NCBI GenBank assembly: GCA_965243325.1 | Contig: CBDEUQ010000003.1 | Coordinates: 2,976,001-3,040,000 of the forward strand | DNA: 64,000 bases | Direction of reading: 5' to 3' | DNA from: JANQOH01 sp965243325 | GTDB lineage: Bacteria; Pseudomonadota; Alphaproteobacteria; UBA7887 | Shown here: piece after piece, positions 8,526 to 16,524 of the stretch | Layout: each line of letters starts with the position of its first letter | How positions within the stretch are numbered: the first letter of the stretch is position 1 | Notes under the pieces: generated by a model | What the model saw: only the letters and a program-made list of their open reading frames with translations | What the model was told of the DNA's origin: nothing | Database searches by the model: none | Program-made: the position numbers and the translations under genes

Positions 8526-9362
8526 TCACACCAACCCCGTGGCGCGGACGGCAGCCATATAGGTACGGCTGACGGGCACCTCGTGGCCGCCGGTGAGTCG
8601 AAGCTTGGTGCGGCCGCGACTGCGGGCGGCGCCCTCGATATGGCGGCTTGCGACCCAGTAGGAGCGGTGCACCCGGAGACCCTCCGCCCCGTCGAGCTCG
8701 GCTACGGCGTCGACGAAGCGCATCAGTATCAGGGTCGAGCCCGCGGTGGTGAAGGCCTCGACATAGTGGTCGGCGGTCTTGAGGTAGACGAGATCGCGGC
8801 CCAGCTTTTCCGGCAGCCGATCGAGGAAGTGCGCGCCGGGCGCCGGGCCGGGGGCGCTGCCCTCCCGGCTCGTCGCTGCGCCGGCGAAGACCCTTTCCGC
8901 TCCGCGCCGCCGCACCTCGAGGACGGAGACCACCGCGAGTCCGATTACCAGCATCAGCACGGCAACCGAGAAATAGACCATCGGCACCCCGACGGTCTCG
9001 CCGTAGCCCGGCCGGAACAATGTCTCGGCGGCGAACACCACCGCGGTGCCCGGCGCCGCGGCGAGCGGGGCCGCCGCGGCCGTCACCAGCGCGCGCCTCT
9101 GCCTCGAGCGACCGCCAGCCATGGCCAGCGCCAGCATCATGATGCTGCCGCAAACCAGCCAGTTGGCGCCCATCGCCACGGTCCAATAGCCGATGCGGCC
9201 GGGGAACCCGAGCGAATCGTAGGTGCCGAACGGACCGATGAAGGCGAAGAGCAGAACCAGGCAAACCAGCGCCACCGCCTGACCGGCCAGCGACCGGCGC
9301 ATTTCACGAAGCGTGAACGGCGAATCCCGCAATTCGCGAACAATCCCCCGGCGTCTGCGCAT
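8526..9362 (-). CDS. Membrane-anchored LytTR DNA-binding regulator
   Basis: A 278-residue protein. The N-terminal half contains four hydrophobic segments (AVALVCLVLLFAFIG; ANWLVCGSIMMLALA; a small-residue-rich segment; VYFSVAVLMLVIGLAVV). The C-terminal hundred residues form a LytTR domain, with LPEKLGRDLVYLKTADHYVE, LRVHRSYWV and KLRLTGGHEVPVSRTY. LytTR domains bind promoter DNA through beta strands. There is no receiver domain, so this is the membrane-LytTR type rather than a two-component response regulator. It is divergent from the DUF2141/carotenoid oxygenase pair with only about 70 bases between starts, so it may control that pair. The start is not certain: ATG 9362 is preferred because upstream codons overlap the divergent gene. 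Confidence 0.82.
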   Translation of the reverse strand: MRRRRGIVRELRDSPFTLREMRRSLAGQAVALVCLVLLFAFIGPFGTYDSLGFPGRIGYWTVAMGANWLVCGSIMMLALAMAGGRSRQRRALVTAAAAPLAAAPGTAVVFAAETLFRPGYGETVGVPMVYFSVAVLMLVIGLAVVSVLEVRRRGAERVFAGAATSREGSAPGPAPGAHFLDRLPEKLGRDLVYLKTADHYVEAFTTAGSTLILMRFVDAVAELDGAEGLRVHRSYWVASRHIEGAARSRGRTKLRLTGGHEVPVSRTYMAAVRATGLV

Positions 9363-9435
9363 CGGACGGTGACGCACGGCGCAAGCCCACTCACCCTGCC
9401 CCGGCCAGCCAACCCGATGCTTCGGAGGATATGCG

Positions 9436-9915
9436 ATGACCATTCGAACCGCATCCATCAAGGGCGCCGCGCTGCCGGCCGTCGTCGCCTGTGCAGCGTC
9501 GCTCGCGCTCGAGGCCGCGGCCGTGGACCTCGAGGTTCGTATCGAGGGCCTGCGCTCGGCCGACGGCGACGTGCGCATCGCGCTGCACCGGGAGATCGAG
9601 AACGGCAGATTCCCCGCCGAAAACAGCGTGGTCGGGGCGATCATGCGGCCCGCCGCCTCCGGCAGCGTGCGCGCAATCTTTGCGGACGTGGCACCTGGCG
9701 CCTACGCGGTGGCGGCATTCCACGACGCCGACGGCGACGGCGAACTCAACCGGAATATCGTGGGCATGCCGACGGAAGGCTACGGCTTCTCCAACGGCGC
9801 CGTGGGGTTCTTCGGCCCTCCCAGCTTCGCGGACGCGGCGGTCACGGTCGCCGAGGACGAGGCGATGGACGCCGTCTCGGTGCCGATCGCCTATCCCGTG
9901 GGATCGGGGCCATGA
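9436..9915 (+). CDS. DUF2141 domain-containing secreted protein
   Basis: A 159-residue protein with a signal peptide (residues 1-29, ending near LEAAAVD) followed by a single DUF2141 domain. That domain is a beta-sandwich recognised here by VRIEGLRSADGDVRIAL, the pattern FADVAPGAYAVAAFHDADGDGELN, and GYGFSNGAVGFFGPP. The Asp-rich DADGDGELN turn resembles a calcium-binding loop. The biochemical role of the family is not established. A good ribosome site (GGAGGA) precedes ATG 9436. Its stop overlaps the ATG of the carotenoid oxygenase by four bases (ATGA), so both are translated together; it is likely a periplasmic accessory of that enzyme. Confidence 0.85.
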   Translation: MTIRTASIKGAALPAVVACAASLALEAAAVDLEVRIEGLRSADGDVRIALHREIENGRFPAENSVVGAIMRPAASGSVRAIFADVAPGAYAVAAFHDADGDGELNRNIVGMPTEGYGFSNGAVGFFGPPSFADAAVTVAEDEAMDAVSVPIAYPVGSGP

Positions 9916-11426
9916 GGGCCGCTCCCTCCCGCCGCGCCCTGCTGCGGGGGCTTGGTGCCCTGCCGGTCGTGTTGGCCGCCGGCGAGGTCGGGGCGACGCG
10001 CGACCCCGGGAACGACGACGGACTGGCGCCAACCGCCGCGCAGCGCCGGCTCGCCTTCGCCACGGCACCCGCCGAAACCCTGGCAGCGCCGCTCACGACA
10101 CTCTCCGGCCGCCTGCCGCCCGATCTCGCAGGCGTGCTGTGGCGCAACGGCCCGGCCGAGCACGAGCGCTTCGGCCATCGCTACGGCCACTGGTTCGACG
10201 GCGACGGCATGGTTCAGGCCTTCACCTTCACCGGAGACGGGGTGAGCCATCGCGCCCGTATCCTGGAGACGCGCAAGCGCCGACGGGAGACGGCGGCCGG
10301 CAAGCGCCTGCTTCCGGCCTTCGCCACGCTGGCGCCGGAGACCGTGCCGATCATGGCGCCCGACGACATGAACGCGGCCAACACCTCCGTGCTCGCTCAC
10401 GGCGGCCGGCTCATGGCGCTCTGGGAAGGGGGCTCGGCGCTGGAATTCGATCCCGAGACGCTGGCCGCGGGCGACTTCGTCGCGTGGCGCGCGGACCTCG
10501 CGGGCGCCCCGTTTTCGGCCCATCCCAAGGTGGAAGCGGACGGCACCTGCTGGAACATCGGCTGCGTCACCTTCCCCCGGCCGATGCTGCTGATCTACCG
10601 CATCGACCCGCGGGGCCGGCTCGCCGCATTCAACGCCCTGCCCGTCGACCCGCTCGGCATGGTGCACGATTACGTGGTGACCCGGCGCCACCTGGCGCTC
10701 GCGATCCCGCCGTTCGTGGTGGAGCGGGAGCGCTTCTCCCAGGGCCCGATCGCTTTCCTGGACGCCCATGTCTGGCGGCCCGAGCTCAACAGCCGCGTCA
10801 TCGTGGTGGACAAGGAGACGCTTGCTCCCGTCCGCCGCTACGCGCTGCCGGCGGGCTTTCACTTCCACCACGGCAACGGCTGGGAGGAGGCGGACGGCAC
10901 CATCCACCTCGACCTCTGTCAGGCGGCGGACCCGATGTTCGCGATCCACGACCTGCGCGCGGTCATGCGGGGCGACTGGCGCTTCCCCTCCGCCCGTCCG
11001 TACTACCGCCGCATGGCGCTGCGGCGCGGCGGCACCGCCACGGTCGAGCAGGTGTCCGCGGCGGCGGCGGATTTCCCCCGCATCGACCCGCGCCGCACCG
11101 GGCTCCGACATCGCGCCCTTTTCGCGCTCACCGGCGTCCGGGACGGCGACTGGCCGCTCTCGCGCATCGACCGCATCGATCCCGACCGTGGCCCGGTGGA
11201 CGGCTGGCCCTACCCGCGCCATACGATCCCGGAGGAGCACGTCTTCGTGCCGCACGGGGAGACGGAAGGCGACGGCTGGCTGGTGGGTCCGTTCCTCGAC
11301 CTCACACGCGGTGCCGCAGGGCTCAGCGTCTTCGACGCCCGGCACCTCGCCGACGGCCCGCTCTGGCAGGGCATCCTGCCCTACCCGCTACCCCTCGGCC
11401 TGCACGGCACGTTCGTCGAGGCGTAA
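9912..11426 (+). CDS. Carotenoid oxygenase family protein
   Basis: Non-haem iron dioxygenase of 504 residues that cleaves a double bond in carotenoids, stilbenoids or lignin-derived compounds. The seven-bladed propeller is indicated by the four iron ligands in the expected order: His204 (SAHPKVE), His252 (GMVHDYVVT), His319 (FHFHHGNGWE) and His498 (LHGTF) near the C-terminus. A substrate-gate region GPAEHERFGHRYGHWFDGDGM lies at about residues 80-100. The first 28 residues (RRALLRGLGALPVVLAAG) resemble a twin-arginine signal, which would place the enzyme in the periplasm; this is unusual for the family but agrees with the exported upstream partner. The ATG overlaps the DUF2141 stop. Confidence 0.93.
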   Translation: MRAAPSRRALLRGLGALPVVLAAGEVGATRDPGNDDGLAPTAAQRRLAFATAPAETLAAPLTTLSGRLPPDLAGVLWRNGPAEHERFGHRYGHWFDGDGMVQAFTFTGDGVSHRARILETRKRRRETAAGKRLLPAFATLAPETVPIMAPDDMNAANTSVLAHGGRLMALWEGGSALEFDPETLAAGDFVAWRADLAGAPFSAHPKVEADGTCWNIGCVTFPRPMLLIYRIDPRGRLAAFNALPVDPLGMVHDYVVTRRHLALAIPPFVVERERFSQGPIAFLDAHVWRPELNSRVIVVDKETLAPVRRYALPAGFHFHHGNGWEEADGTIHLDLCQAADPMFAIHDLRAVMRGDWRFPSARPYYRRMALRRGGTATVEQVSAAAADFPRIDPRRTGLRHRALFALTGVRDGDWPLSRIDRIDPDRGPVDGWPYPRHTIPEEHVFVPHGETEGDGWLVGPFLDLTRGAAGLSVFDARHLADGPLWQGILPYPLPLGLHGTFVEA

Positions 11427-11722
11427 CCCCTCGGTCGGAGAGCGGTGCCGGACGGCAGGCGCGGACGACGCGGACGGCCGGGGAACCGCCCGCGCTCGGG
11501 TCCCGGAACAGGCGATCGCTTGAAAGCAGCCGGCCGAATCGCCCTGCGCATTGCCGACGGGTTGCCGATACCCGTCGGCCCAAAGACCGATTTTCCGACA
11601 AATCCGCGAATCCCCCGCACCGCGAGCGGGCGACGGGTTACTGGACGCGTGCGCGTGGAATGCGGCACAATCGGCGCCGACGTCCCGCCAGGCAAGCGGG
11701 CGCATTGCGTGGGAGAAGATCA

Positions 11723-12772
11723 ATGAAAAGAAAGCATCTTTCGGTGCTGACGGCGGCGCTGTTCGCGAGTGCCGCGGCGTTCGGCGCAGAGGCAGGCAAC
11801 AACCCGGTCGACGAGGGCTGGTGGCCCAGCGAGTTCGGCGCCGACGACCAGGCGGGCGGCACCAACTACATCACGCCCGAGAAACGGGTGGCCGCCGCGC
11901 AGCTCGTCAAGCAGGGCAAGGTCATCACGCTCGGCATGCCCTATTCCAACAACATGCCGCTGGTGCCGGGGCGGACGTTCGCGCTCAGCATCCCCGGCAA
12001 CCCGACGCACGGTCCGTTGAGCTGGCCCGGCGAGAACTTCGCGCAGACCTTCATGGACGAGCTGGTCACGGCGGAGATCGGCCAGGTCGGCACGCAGTTC
12101 GACGGCCTCGGCCATCCGATGATCCAGATCAGCGGCGTCGAGGGGTGGGCCGACGACCACTACTTCTACAACGGCGCGAAGCTCGCCGACATCACCAGCC
12201 CCCGCGGCCTCAAGAAGATGGGGACCGAGCAGGTCGGCTCGTTCTTCACCCGCGGCCTGCTGATCGACGTGGCGGCGCTCAAGGGCGTCGACGTGCTCGA
12301 GAAGGGATACGCGATCACGCTCGACGACTACCACGCGGCGCTCGAACGCCAGGGCGTCGACGATGCCGGCCAAGGCGACGTCGTCGTGTTCCGCACCGGC
12401 TGGAACAGCCTGTGGAAGGACAACCACACGGGCAACAAGACGCCGCAGCAGATCGCGGCCGACAACGCCGAGCACGGCTCGGGCGAGCCCGGGGTCAGCC
12501 CGGAGGTGTGCGACTACCTCGCGGAGCGCAAGATCTCGATGGTCGGTTCGGACACCTGGGGGCTGGAGCCCTACGACTTCGCCAAGGGCGTACCCGAATC
12601 CTTCGCCTACTGCCACATCAACCTGATCGTCCGCCGCGGCATCTACAACTTCGAGAACCTCGACCTCGACGGGCTGTCGGAAGCGGGCGTCCACGAGTTC
12701 CTGTTCTCGTGGGCTCCGATCAAGCTCGTCGGCGGCACGGGCGCGCCGGGCAATCCGATCGCGGCCTACTGA
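11723..12772 (+). CDS. Secreted cyclase family protein (kynurenine formamidase-like)
   Basis: A 349-residue metal-dependent hydrolase of the cyclase family (Pfam Cyclase). Members hydrolyse formamides, isatins or cyclic esters using a metal site built on HxGTHxDxPxH. Here the motif reads QVGTQFDGLGHP (about residues 128-139), so the first His and the His after GT are replaced by Gln; the Asp and last His remain. This variant is common among longer exported members, but the catalytic function should not be assumed. A signal peptide (MKRKHLSVLTAALFASAAAFGAEA) is evident. The start at 11723 has GGGAGAAG just upstream. The DUF3299 gene follows after 5 bases, suggesting an operon. Confidence 0.88.
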   Translation: MKRKHLSVLTAALFASAAAFGAEAGNNPVDEGWWPSEFGADDQAGGTNYITPEKRVAAAQLVKQGKVITLGMPYSNNMPLVPGRTFALSIPGNPTHGPLSWPGENFAQTFMDELVTAEIGQVGTQFDGLGHPMIQISGVEGWADDHYFYNGAKLADITSPRGLKKMGTEQVGSFFTRGLLIDVAALKGVDVLEKGYAITLDDYHAALERQGVDDAGQGDVVVFRTGWNSLWKDNHTGNKTPQQIAADNAEHGSGEPGVSPEVCDYLAERKISMVGSDTWGLEPYDFAKGVPESFAYCHINLIVRRGIYNFENLDLDGLSEAGVHEFLFSWAPIKLVGGTGAPGNPIAAY

Positions 12773-12777
12773 CCGCG

Positions 12778-13251
12778 ATGATTTCGAAACGGGCGGGGGG
12801 TCGGGCCATGCCCGGCCCCCTTCTCGTGCTGCTGGCCGCCGCCGGGGCCGTCAGCGCGCAGACGCAGCCGGACACGCTCTACCCGCTGCCCGAGATCGAA
12901 GGCGCCCTCTCGTGGGACGTCCTCGCCGCCGTCGACGTGGCGGCCGACGGCGGCGGCATGGCGGTGTCCTACGACGCCGAGGTGCTGGCGCTCGACGGCC
13001 GGCCGGTCAAGATGGTGGGCTTTCTGCTGCCGCTCGGCGGCGGCGGGCAGCGGCATCTCCTGAGCCGGAACTCACCCAACTGCCCGTTCTGCCTGCCGAC
13101 CGGTCCCGAAGGGTTCGTCGAACTGCTGGGCGACGAGCCGATCGACTACTCGATGGACGCGGTGGTCGTCGCCGGCACGTTCGCCGTCCTCGACGGCAGC
13201 CTCGGCGGCTACTACTACCGCATGACCGATGTCGAACAGCTTGACGAATAG
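12778..13251 (+). CDS. DUF3299 domain-containing exported protein
   Basis: A 157-residue protein beginning 5 bases after the cyclase stop. It has a signal peptide (AMPGPLLVLLAAAGAVSAQ; the true start could be the internal ATG at 12808). The mature part matches the DUF3299 pattern: LSWDVLAAVDV, VLALDGRPVKMVGFLLPL, then LLSRNSPNCPFCLPTGPEGFVELL and a terminal VAGTFAVLDG. The family is related to periplasmic lipoproteins found beside metal or ABC export systems, and the CPFC cysteines may bind a metal; no activity is known. It overlaps the next gene by 23 bases in a different frame. Confidence 0.78.
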   Translation: MISKRAGGRAMPGPLLVLLAAAGAVSAQTQPDTLYPLPEIEGALSWDVLAAVDVAADGGGMAVSYDAEVLALDGRPVKMVGFLLPLGGGGQRHLLSRNSPNCPFCLPTGPEGFVELLGDEPIDYSMDAVVVAGTFAVLDGSLGGYYYRMTDVEQLDE

Positions 13252-13579
13252 TCTCGCCGCGTTGGCGATGGCGGCGCTCTCGGCGATGCCGGCGGCGGCG
13301 CAGAAGTTCGAATGCCCCGAGGGCGTCGGCTACGACTTCGCCTACGCCAACCCGACGACCGGCGGCGCGGCCGGCGGCTGGGACCTGTCGATCAAGCGCG
13401 CCCGGGGGGCGAGCGCGGCCGGTCTTCCCGAGCTCTCCGTGCGGCGCGAGACGATGCGCTGCACCTACCGGCTGCCGCACGGTGCGTTCGCCCTTCTCGC
13501 GCGCGCCTTCCCCGACGGCACCGAGTGCACCGTCCGCCAGGACGACTATTTCGAACCCGCCTACTTTCGCTGCGAATAG
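13229..13579 (+). CDS. Small secreted protein of unknown function
   Basis: A 116-residue protein with a clear signal peptide (LAALAMAALSAMPAAAQ) and a mature region of about 90 residues containing four cysteines (KFECPEG, TMRCTYR, GTECTVR, YFRCE), probably two disulfides. I do not recognise the family. The start overlaps the end of the DUF3299 gene by 23 bases and has a weak ribosome site, so translation is likely coupled to it. The cyclase, DUF3299 and this gene look like one exported-protein operon. Confidence 0.7.
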   Translation: MSNSLTNSLAALAMAALSAMPAAAQKFECPEGVGYDFAYANPTTGGAAGGWDLSIKRARGASAAGLPELSVRRETMRCTYRLPHGAFALLARAFPDGTECTVRQDDYFEPAYFRCE

Positions 13580-13589
13580 GGCCGTCCGG

Positions 13590-13982
13590 TCAGGCGCAGC
13601 ACTCCGCTGCCCGCTTTTCCGGCGCGTCGTCCGTGATGCGGTACCACTCCCACCGAAGGTTCTGCGGGTCGCGCGACCACACCTTCTTCTGGCGCGCGTG
13701 GCAGCAGACGGTGTCCCGCTCCGCCTCGTCGAGGATGCCGGCGGCGTCCATGCGCCGCTCGGCACGGTCGACGAGGGTGCCGTCGAACACCTCGACGCCG
13801 AGATGGTTGAGGCGTTCGTCCGCGTCGGGATCCTCGAACAGGACCAGCTTCAGGGGCGGCTCGGCGATCTCGAAATTGGCGTAGCCGGGGCGCCGCTTGT
13901 GCGGCTCGGCGCCGAACAGCTTTCCGTAGTACGCGACCGCCTCGTCGATGTCGCGCACGTTCAGCGCGAGTTGCACACGCAT
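13590..13982 (-). CDS. ArsI/CadI family heavy-metal resistance VOC protein
   Basis: A 130-residue vicinal-oxygen-chelate protein. It shows the ArsI/CadI pattern: VQLALNVRDIDEAVAYYGKLF, RRPGYANFEIAEPPLKLVL, LNHLGVEV (His60), the cysteine pair Cys93-Cys94, KVWSRDP and WEWY (Glu112). ArsI uses Fe(II) and the cysteine pair to cleave the carbon-arsenic bond of organoarsenicals; CadI relatives are cadmium-induced. The first metal ligand of ArsI (His near residue 5) is Gln here, as I recall for CadI-type sequences, so lyase activity is uncertain. A second Cys pair lies at the C-terminus (ECCA). A strong AAGGAGGAG precedes the ATG. No arsR or other metal-resistance genes are adjacent. Confidence 0.85.
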   Translation of the reverse strand: MRVQLALNVRDIDEAVAYYGKLFGAEPHKRRPGYANFEIAEPPLKLVLFEDPDADERLNHLGVEVFDGTLVDRAERRMDAAGILDEAERDTVCCHARQKKVWSRDPQNLRWEWYRITDDAPEKRAAECCA

Positions 13983-14025
13983 GGCCTTGCTCCTCCTTCG
14001 CGGCGCCGTCCGGCGCCGCGGCGGG

Positions 14026-14268
14026 TCAGTTTCCGCAGGCGTCGGGCGTAGCGTAATAGCGCACGTCCGCCGGCGGGACGCAGACGCCGCCCTCTTCCGG
14101 CACCCACTGCCATACGATATTTGCACTGCCGTCGGCCGCCGCAACAGGCTGGCAGCTTCCGGCCGCAACCTCGACGCAGGCGGCCTCGCCCGCGTCCATG
14201 ATTTCGCACCCCGAAAGCGCCGCCGCGATCACGACGCACGGCGCCATGCACTTCACCATTCTGTTCAT
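14026..14268 (-). CDS. Small lipoprotein of unknown function
   Basis: An 80-residue protein with a lipoprotein signal peptide: basic start (MNRMVKCM), hydrophobic core (VVIAAAL) and lipobox LSGC, giving a mature protein acylated at Cys21. The mature part has four or five cysteines and the motif VWQWVPEEGGVCVPPADVRYY. GAGGGGGAA lies eight bases before the ATG, a strong ribosome site that supports a real gene. It is 43 bases upstream of the VOC gene on the same strand and could be co-transcribed with it. Confidence 0.7.
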   Translation of the reverse strand: MNRMVKCMAPCVVIAAALSGCEIMDAGEAACVEVAAGSCQPVAAADGSANIVWQWVPEEGGVCVPPADVRYYATPDACGN

Positions 14269-14370
14269 CGTTCGGTTCCCCCTCGTTGAACGTCCGCCGG
14301 CCGGCGCCGCGCGCGGCAGCGGCCGTTCCTCCCCGCCCGCCGGAGACCGGCGGACGCGCCACGCGCCGCG

Positions 14371-16377
14371 CTACTTCATCAACGCGCGCACTTCGTCGAC
14401 GATCCGATCCTGCGACGGAATCGTCGCGCGCTCCAGTTCGTCGTTGTAAGGCATCGGCGTATCCAGAGCGCCGATGCGGGCGATCGGCGCATCGAGCCAG
14501 TCGAACGCCTTCTCCACCGCCATCGCCGCCACCTCGGCTCCGAAGCCGCCGTTGCGCCAAGCCTCGTGCACGATCGCGAGCCGGTTGGTCTTCTTCACCG
14601 ATTCGATGATCGCCTCCTCGTCCAGCGGCTTGAGCGTGCGCGGATCGACGACCTCGACGTCGATGCCGTCGCGCGCCAGCACGGTCGCCGCGGACAGGGC
14701 GCGCGGCACCATGGAGGCGGTGGCGACCAGGGTCACGTCGGAGCCGGGGCGCTTGATGTCGGCCTTGCCGATGGGAATGGCGTAGTGCTCTTCGGGCACG
14801 GGACCCGGCTGGCCGAGGTAGAGCATCTTGGATTCGAGAAAGATCACCGGGTTGTCGTCGCGAATCGCCGACACCAAGAGGCCCTTCGCGTCGTAGGGCG
14901 TCGACGGGGCGACCACGACGAGGCCGGGGACGTGCGTGAACCACGCCTCGAGGCTCTGGCTGTGCTGCGCCGCGAGCCGGATGCCGCCGCCCTGCGGCCC
15001 GCGCACGACCAGCGGCACGCTGGGCTTCCCGCCCAGCATGAAACGGAACTTGGCCGCCTGATTGACCAGCATGTCCATGGTCAGCGCCACGAAGTCGAAG
15101 ATCTGGATCTCCACGATCGGACGCATGCCCGAAATCGCCGCGCCGACCCCGCAGCCGACGAAGCTCGCTTCCGAGATTGGCGTGTCGCGCACCCGTTCCT
15201 CGCCGAACCTCTCGATCAGACCCTTGGAGACCTGGAAGATGCCGCCGGTGAGGCCCACGTCCTCGCCCATGATGAAGACGCTCTCGTCGCGCTCCATCTC
15301 GCCGTGGATGGCTTCGTTCAGCGCCTCGACGAAGGAGAGGTCGCGGCCGCTCCCCGGGCCGGGCTCCGTGACCGCGACGTGGGGCGCGTACACGGCCTGC
15401 TGCATGACCTGGATCGACGGCTCGGGACTGCCGGTGCCGAAGCTCACGGCCTCCTCAAGCTCACTGTCAACCGCCTTGCCGATCTCCTTCATCCGCTTGC
15501 CGGATATCCCACCGGCGCCGTCGATGATCTCCTCCATGCGGACGATCGGGTCGCGCGCCTTCCACTCCTCGAATTCCTCCTCCGGGCGCGGGTCGCGCAG
15601 GTTCACGCGCATGGAGTGCTGACCCCAGCGATAGGTCATCGCCTCGATGAGAGTCGGGCCGTCGCCGGCGCGCGCGCGCTCGACCGCCTCCGAGACGACG
15701 AGATAGACCTCCGCCGCGTCGTTGCCGTCGATGGTGATGCCGGGGATGTCGTACGCCGGCGCGCGCATCGCCACCTGCTCGACCGCGGTGGTCTGCCGGT
15801 AGGACGTGGAGAGGGCGTACTGGTTGTTCTCGCAGACGAAGATTACCGGCAGCTTCCAGACGGACGCGAGGTTGAGGGACTCGTGGAACACGCCCTGGTT
15901 GTTCGCCCCGTCGCCGAAGAACGCGATCGACACCTGGCCCTCGCCGCGCAGGCGCGACGCGAGCCCCGCGCCGACGGCGAGCGGCATGGCGGCGCCGACG
16001 ATGCCGTTTGCGCCGAGAATGTTCAGATTCATGTCAGCGATGTGCATCGAGCCGCCGAGGCCGCGGCAATAGCCGGTCTCGCGGCCCATGAGCTCGGCCA
16101 TCATGCGGTCGACCGCGGCGCCCTTGGCGATGCAGTGGCCGTGGCCGCGGTGGTAGCTGGCGATATAGTCCTTCTCGGTCAGCGCGGCGCAGACGCCGGC
16201 GGCGATCGCCTCCTCGCCCATGTAGCTGTGCGCGGTGCCCTTGACGATGCCCTCGTTGAACAGCTCGAAGGTGCGTTGTTCGAAGGCGCGGATGCGCTTC
16301 ATCGTCGTGTACATCGCTTCGAGCTGATCGGCCGGCAGTTGCCGGTTGTCGCGCGTTCGCTCCTTCACGCTGGCCAT
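14371..16377 (-). CDS. Fused 2-oxoacid dehydrogenase E1 component (alpha and beta in one chain)
   Basis: A thiamine diphosphate-dependent decarboxylase subunit of 668 residues. Residues 1-330 match the E1 alpha subunit, with GANGIVGAAMPLAVGAGLA and the thiamine motif GDG(155-157)...NN(184-185). Residues 346-668 match E1 beta, with SFVEALNEAIHGEMERD, MGEDVG, QIFDFVALTMDMLVNQAAKFRFM and VEVVDPRTLKPLDEEAI. Separate alpha and beta genes are usual for pyruvate, branched-chain and acetoin dehydrogenases; a head-to-tail fusion is less common. The start at 16377 has GGGAGG upstream; the frame is open further but lacks similarity. No E2 or E3 gene is adjacent, so the partner core must be encoded elsewhere. 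Pyruvate, acetoin or branched-chain 2-oxoacid are all possible substrates. Confidence 0.9.
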   Translation of the reverse strand: MASVKERTRDNRQLPADQLEAMYTTMKRIRAFEQRTFELFNEGIVKGTAHSYMGEEAIAAGVCAALTEKDYIASYHRGHGHCIAKGAAVDRMMAELMGRETGYCRGLGGSMHIADMNLNILGANGIVGAAMPLAVGAGLASRLRGEGQVSIAFFGDGANNQGVFHESLNLASVWKLPVIFVCENNQYALSTSYRQTTAVEQVAMRAPAYDIPGITIDGNDAAEVYLVVSEAVERARAGDGPTLIEAMTYRWGQHSMRVNLRDPRPEEEFEEWKARDPIVRMEEIIDGAGGISGKRMKEIGKAVDSELEEAVSFGTGSPEPSIQVMQQAVYAPHVAVTEPGPGSGRDLSFVEALNEAIHGEMERDESVFIMGEDVGLTGGIFQVSKGLIERFGEERVRDTPISEASFVGCGVGAAISGMRPIVEIQIFDFVALTMDMLVNQAAKFRFMLGGKPSVPLVVRGPQGGGIRLAAQHSQSLEAWFTHVPGLVVVAPSTPYDAKGLLVSAIRDDNPVIFLESKMLYLGQPGPVPEEHYAIPIGKADIKRPGSDVTLVATASMVPRALSAATVLARDGIDVEVVDPRTLKPLDEEAIIESVKKTNRLAIVHEAWRNGGFGAEVAAMAVEKAFDWLDAPIARIGALDTPMPYNDELERATIPSQDRIVDEVRALMK

Positions 16378-16524
16378 GGCTATCCCTCCCCGCGGCGCGT
16401 TGCCTTTGGCGCGAACCCTAGCAGATCGGCGCCGCGCACCCCAAACCCTCCGGCCGCCCGCATTGCGCCCGGGCGCGCGACAGGTTCTATTGGCCGCCGC
16501 TGGAAGCGGAGGGAGGAAAGAGGC

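Noticed and set aside
14566..16520. Plus-strand open frame continuous with the HpcH/HpaI aldolase
   Set aside because: The part before 16525 is antisense to the E1 fusion; the aldolase has its own ATG with a strong ribosome site, so this is not a fusion protein.
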